Assembly (NCBI RefSeq): GCF_000426725.1
Contig: NZ_KE384560.1
Span: forward strand, 642,960 to 706,959
Direction: 5' to 3'
DNA length: 64,000 nucleotides
Origin: Sporocytophaga myxococcoides DSM 11118
GTDB taxonomy: Bacteria; Bacteroidota; Bacteroidia; Cytophagales; Cytophagaceae
Both the position numbers and the translations under genes were made by a program. Numbering within the stretch: position 1 is the first letter of the stretch; each line of letters starts with the position of its first letter. The notes under the pieces were generated by a model. That model ran no database searches. It was not told where the DNA came from and worked only from the letters and a program-made list of their open reading frames with translations. Below are positions 62,291-64,000 of the stretch, piece after piece.

Positions 62291-62326
62291 AAGCTAAGCT
62301 TGTATTTATTACAAATTATAAAAAAA

Positions 62327-62349
62327 GGCGGCTCTTAATAAGAGCCGCC
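62327..62349. terminator. Strong bidirectional terminator
   Basis: GGCGGCTCTT (62327-62336), loop AAT, AAGAGCCGCC (62340-62349), flanked by six A on the left and five T on the right. It separates the small exported protein gene from the convergent sdhB. Confidence 0.92.
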
Positions 62350-62373
62350 TTTTTATTATTTTAATGTATAATA

Positions 62374-63138
62374 TTAAACATTCTTAGAGCTTGCTTTAGC
62401 AGCATAGTACTCTCTGTTCATTGTTGCAATTGTATCTTGAGAAATTTCTTTCGGGCATTCTACAGAACAAGCTCCGGTATTAGTGCAAGCACCAAATCCT
62501 TCCGCTTCCATTTGAGCTACCATTTTTTCAACTCTTGCTGCTCTTTCTACTTGTCCTTGAGGCAATAGGGCTAACTGAGTGATTTTCGCAGCAACGAAAA
62601 GTGAAGCTGATGCATTTTTACAGGATGCTACGCATGCTCCGCAACCTATACAAGTAGCAGCATCAAAAGCGGCATCTGCATCTACTTTAGAAATTGGAAT
62701 CGCATTGGCGTCAGGAACACCTCCAGTGTTTACAGAAACGAATCCACCCGCATTGATAATTCTGTCAAATGCACCTCTGTCTACTACAAGGTCCTTTACA
62801 ACCGGGAATGCAGAAGCTCTCCATGGTTCTACGACGATCGTATCCCCATCTTTGAAGCTACGCATATGGAGCTGACAGGTAGTGATACCCGTTTTTGGTC
62901 CGTGCGCCCTTCCATTAATATACATACTGCACATACCACAGATACCTTCGCGGCAGTCATGGTCAAAAGCGATAGGCTCATCTCCTTTGCTTATAAGGTC
63001 CTCGTTCAGAACGTCGAACATTTCAAGGAAAGACATGTCTGGAGATACGTCTTTTACATTGTAAGAGACCATCTTGCCTTCAGATTTAGAATTTTTCTGA
63101 CGCCAGACTTTTACAGTTAAGTTCATTGTTCCGCTCAT
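62374..63138 (-). CDS. sdhB: Succinate dehydrogenase/fumarate reductase iron-sulfur subunit
   Basis: A 254-residue iron-sulfur subunit. The [2Fe-2S] cluster is held by Cys62, Cys67, Cys70 and Cys88 ([10 protein letters not shown] ... TTC). A [4Fe-4S] ferredoxin motif follows at Cys163, 166, 169, 173 ([11 protein letters not shown]), then the third set at Cys218, 224 and 228 ([12 protein letters not shown]). The insert and spacing fit the type B quinone-reductase form used in Bacteroidota. It passes electrons from SdhA to the membrane quinone site. Its start overlaps the sdhA stop by one base. Confidence 0.95.
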   Translation of the reverse strand: MSGTMNLTVKVWRQKNSKSEGKMVSYNVKDVSPDMSFLEMFDVLNEDLISKGDEPIAFDHDCREGICGMCSMYINGRAHGPKTGITTCQLHMRSFKDGDTIVVEPWRASAFPVVKDLVVDRGAFDRIINAGGFVSVNTGGVPDANAIPISKVDADAAFDAATCIGCGACVASCKNASASLFVAAKITQLALLPQGQVERAARVEKMVAQMEAEGFGACTNTGACSVECPKEISQDTIATMNREYYAAKASSKNV

Positions 63139-64000
63139 TATTTGTAACTTCTCTGGGTTAATTTAACAGTTTCAAACTTTAGGTTTTCTTTGTGAAGCTC
63201 TTCTGCCTTATCCTCTCCTTTAAACTCCCAGGCTGCAACATAGGCATAGTTTTCATCATCTCTTCTCGCTTCGTTTTCTTCAGTCTGATATTCTTCTCTG
63301 AAGTGTCCTCCGCATGATTCATTTCTATTCAGGGCATCTTCCACCATCAATGCTCCAAGTTCTATAAAGTCAGCAACTCTTCCTGCTTTCTCAAGGCTTT
63401 GATTTAGTTCTTCACCTTCCCCAAGAACTTTAACGTTTTTCCAGAAATCTTCTTTTAATTCCTTTATTAATCCTTTAGCTTTTGTAAGACCTTCAGCATT
63501 TCTAGCCATTCCGCAGTAATCCCACATGATTTTACCAAGTTCTCTGTGGTAATGCGTTACGCTTTTAGTTCCTTTTATGGAAAGGAATTTTTTCGTTAAT
63601 GCTTTAACTTTATCTTCAGCTTCTTTAAAAGCCGGGTGATTTTTATCAACTGGTTTAGTACCTAAACCAGCAAGGTAATCTCCCACAGTATAAGGAATTA
63701 CGAAGTAACCATCTGCAAGTCCCTGCATCAGTGCACTGGCTCCCAGTCTGTTCGCACCGTGATCTGAGAAGTTAGCTTCTCCAAGGGCATAAAGTCCAGG
63801 AATGGTTGTCATAAGATTGTAATCAACCCAAAGTCCACCCATGGTATAGTGAACAGCAGGATAAATACGCATTGGAGATTTGTACGGATTTTCTCCGGTA
63901 ATCTGAGCATACATGTCAAACAGGTTACCATATTTAGCACGTACTGAATTTTCTCCAAGTCTCTTTATAGCGTCGGCAAAATCAAGATAAACAGCAAGGC
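63138..64000 (-). CDS. sdhA: Succinate dehydrogenase/fumarate reductase flavoprotein subunit (3' part)
   Basis: The C-terminal 286 codons of SdhA; the frame stays open to the window edge, so the N-terminal FAD-binding part is outside. Visible are [19 protein letters not shown] (active-site His/Arg region), [20 protein letters not shown] (FAD contact), [20 protein letters not shown] and the C-terminal [23 protein letters not shown] segment. The active site oxidises succinate to fumarate or the reverse. Gene order A then B, with the cytochrome b subunit presumably beyond the edge. Confidence 0.95.
   Translation of the reverse strand, partial: LAVYLDFADAIKRLGENSVRAKYGNLFDMYAQITGENPYKSPMRIYPAVHYTMGGLWVDYNLMTTIPGLYALGEANFSDHGANRLGASALMQGLADGYFVIPYTVGDYLAGLGTKPVDKNHPAFKEAEDKVKALTKKFLSIKGTKSVTHYHRELGKIMWDYCGMARNAEGLTKAKGLIKELKEDFWKNVKVLGEGEELNQSLEKAGRVADFIELGALMVEDALNRNESCGGHFREEYQTEENEARRDDENYAYVAAWEFKGEDKAEELHKENLKFETVKLTQRSYK

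Noticed and set aside
1-64000. tRNA, rRNA, prophage or complete insertion sequence
   Set aside because: I looked for tRNA T-loop patterns, rRNA cores and transposase motifs by eye and found none; a covariance-model scan would be needed to exclude small RNAs.

Overview
The window is AT-rich DNA from a member of the Bacteroidota, most likely a cellulolytic Cytophagales bacterium of the Cytophaga/Sporocytophaga type. Three observations support this. Several proteins end in type IX secretion (T9SS) sorting domains: a metallophosphatase, a GH9 cellulase and a decayed LamG protein. Other genes are typical of the phylum (DUF6702, FISUMP lipoprotein, bifunctional DAHP synthase/chorismate mutase). A few candidate promoters fit the TAnnTTTG -7 element. 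I see no rRNA, tRNA, CRISPR array, prophage or intact insertion sequence. The genus is an inference.

Layout. 1-3353: truncated response regulator, orphan AAA ATPase, DUF1801 protein and small membrane proteins. 3394-6844 (minus strand): the most interesting locus, a tight four-gene operon. It encodes a ScoE/Rv0097-type iron/2-oxoglutarate oxygenase (the isonitrile-forming family), an FcoT/ScoD/Rv0098-type thioesterase, an LCM-type methyltransferase and a Rieske oxygenase, with no acyl carrier protein, acyl-ACP ligase or NRPS in view. 6845-8545: a gene-poor stretch and a broken LamG/T9SS gene. 8623-14194: a czcCBA-type heavy-metal efflux operon. 15540-19834: quinone/electrophile detoxification genes (MhqO- and MhqD-like), cupin, exported pirin, HupE/UreJ, DUF6702 and GNAT. 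20045-25253: T9SS phosphatase, di-haem peroxidase and a heptosyltransferase-like enzyme. 25458-29627: Ku and LigD (non-homologous end joining) and phosphoglycerate mutase.

29779-33543 (minus): an ECF42-type sigma factor with its usual DGPF/YCII partner, then small stress-type genes (DUF4180 with a nonsense codon, YdeI, VOC). 33544-34507 has no gene but holds a MITE-like pair of palindromes and a degenerate 21-bp tandem array. 34508-46900: FISUMP lipoprotein, small membrane proteins, TauE exporter, SDR/HxlR pair, DEAD helicase, CvfB, a response regulator and a threonine dehydratase-like enzyme. 47191-48994: an RNA ligase plus HD-Pnk end-healing enzyme, forming a self-contained RNA repair operon. 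49022-49256: a second 21-bp array, unrelated in sequence, arranged as an inverted repeat around a perfect palindrome. 49333-53032: GH9 cellulase preceded by a membrane-anchored AraC-type regulator.

53128-59461: BtuF-like and TPR proteins, then the shikimate genes. AroA carries a roughly 200-residue histone-H1-like Lys/Ala repeat at its N terminus, and no separate start is available for the enzyme domain. 59525-64000: proline dehydrogenase, ECF sigma factor, XRE regulator with operator-like palindromes, a small exported protein, and sdhB with the end of sdhA.
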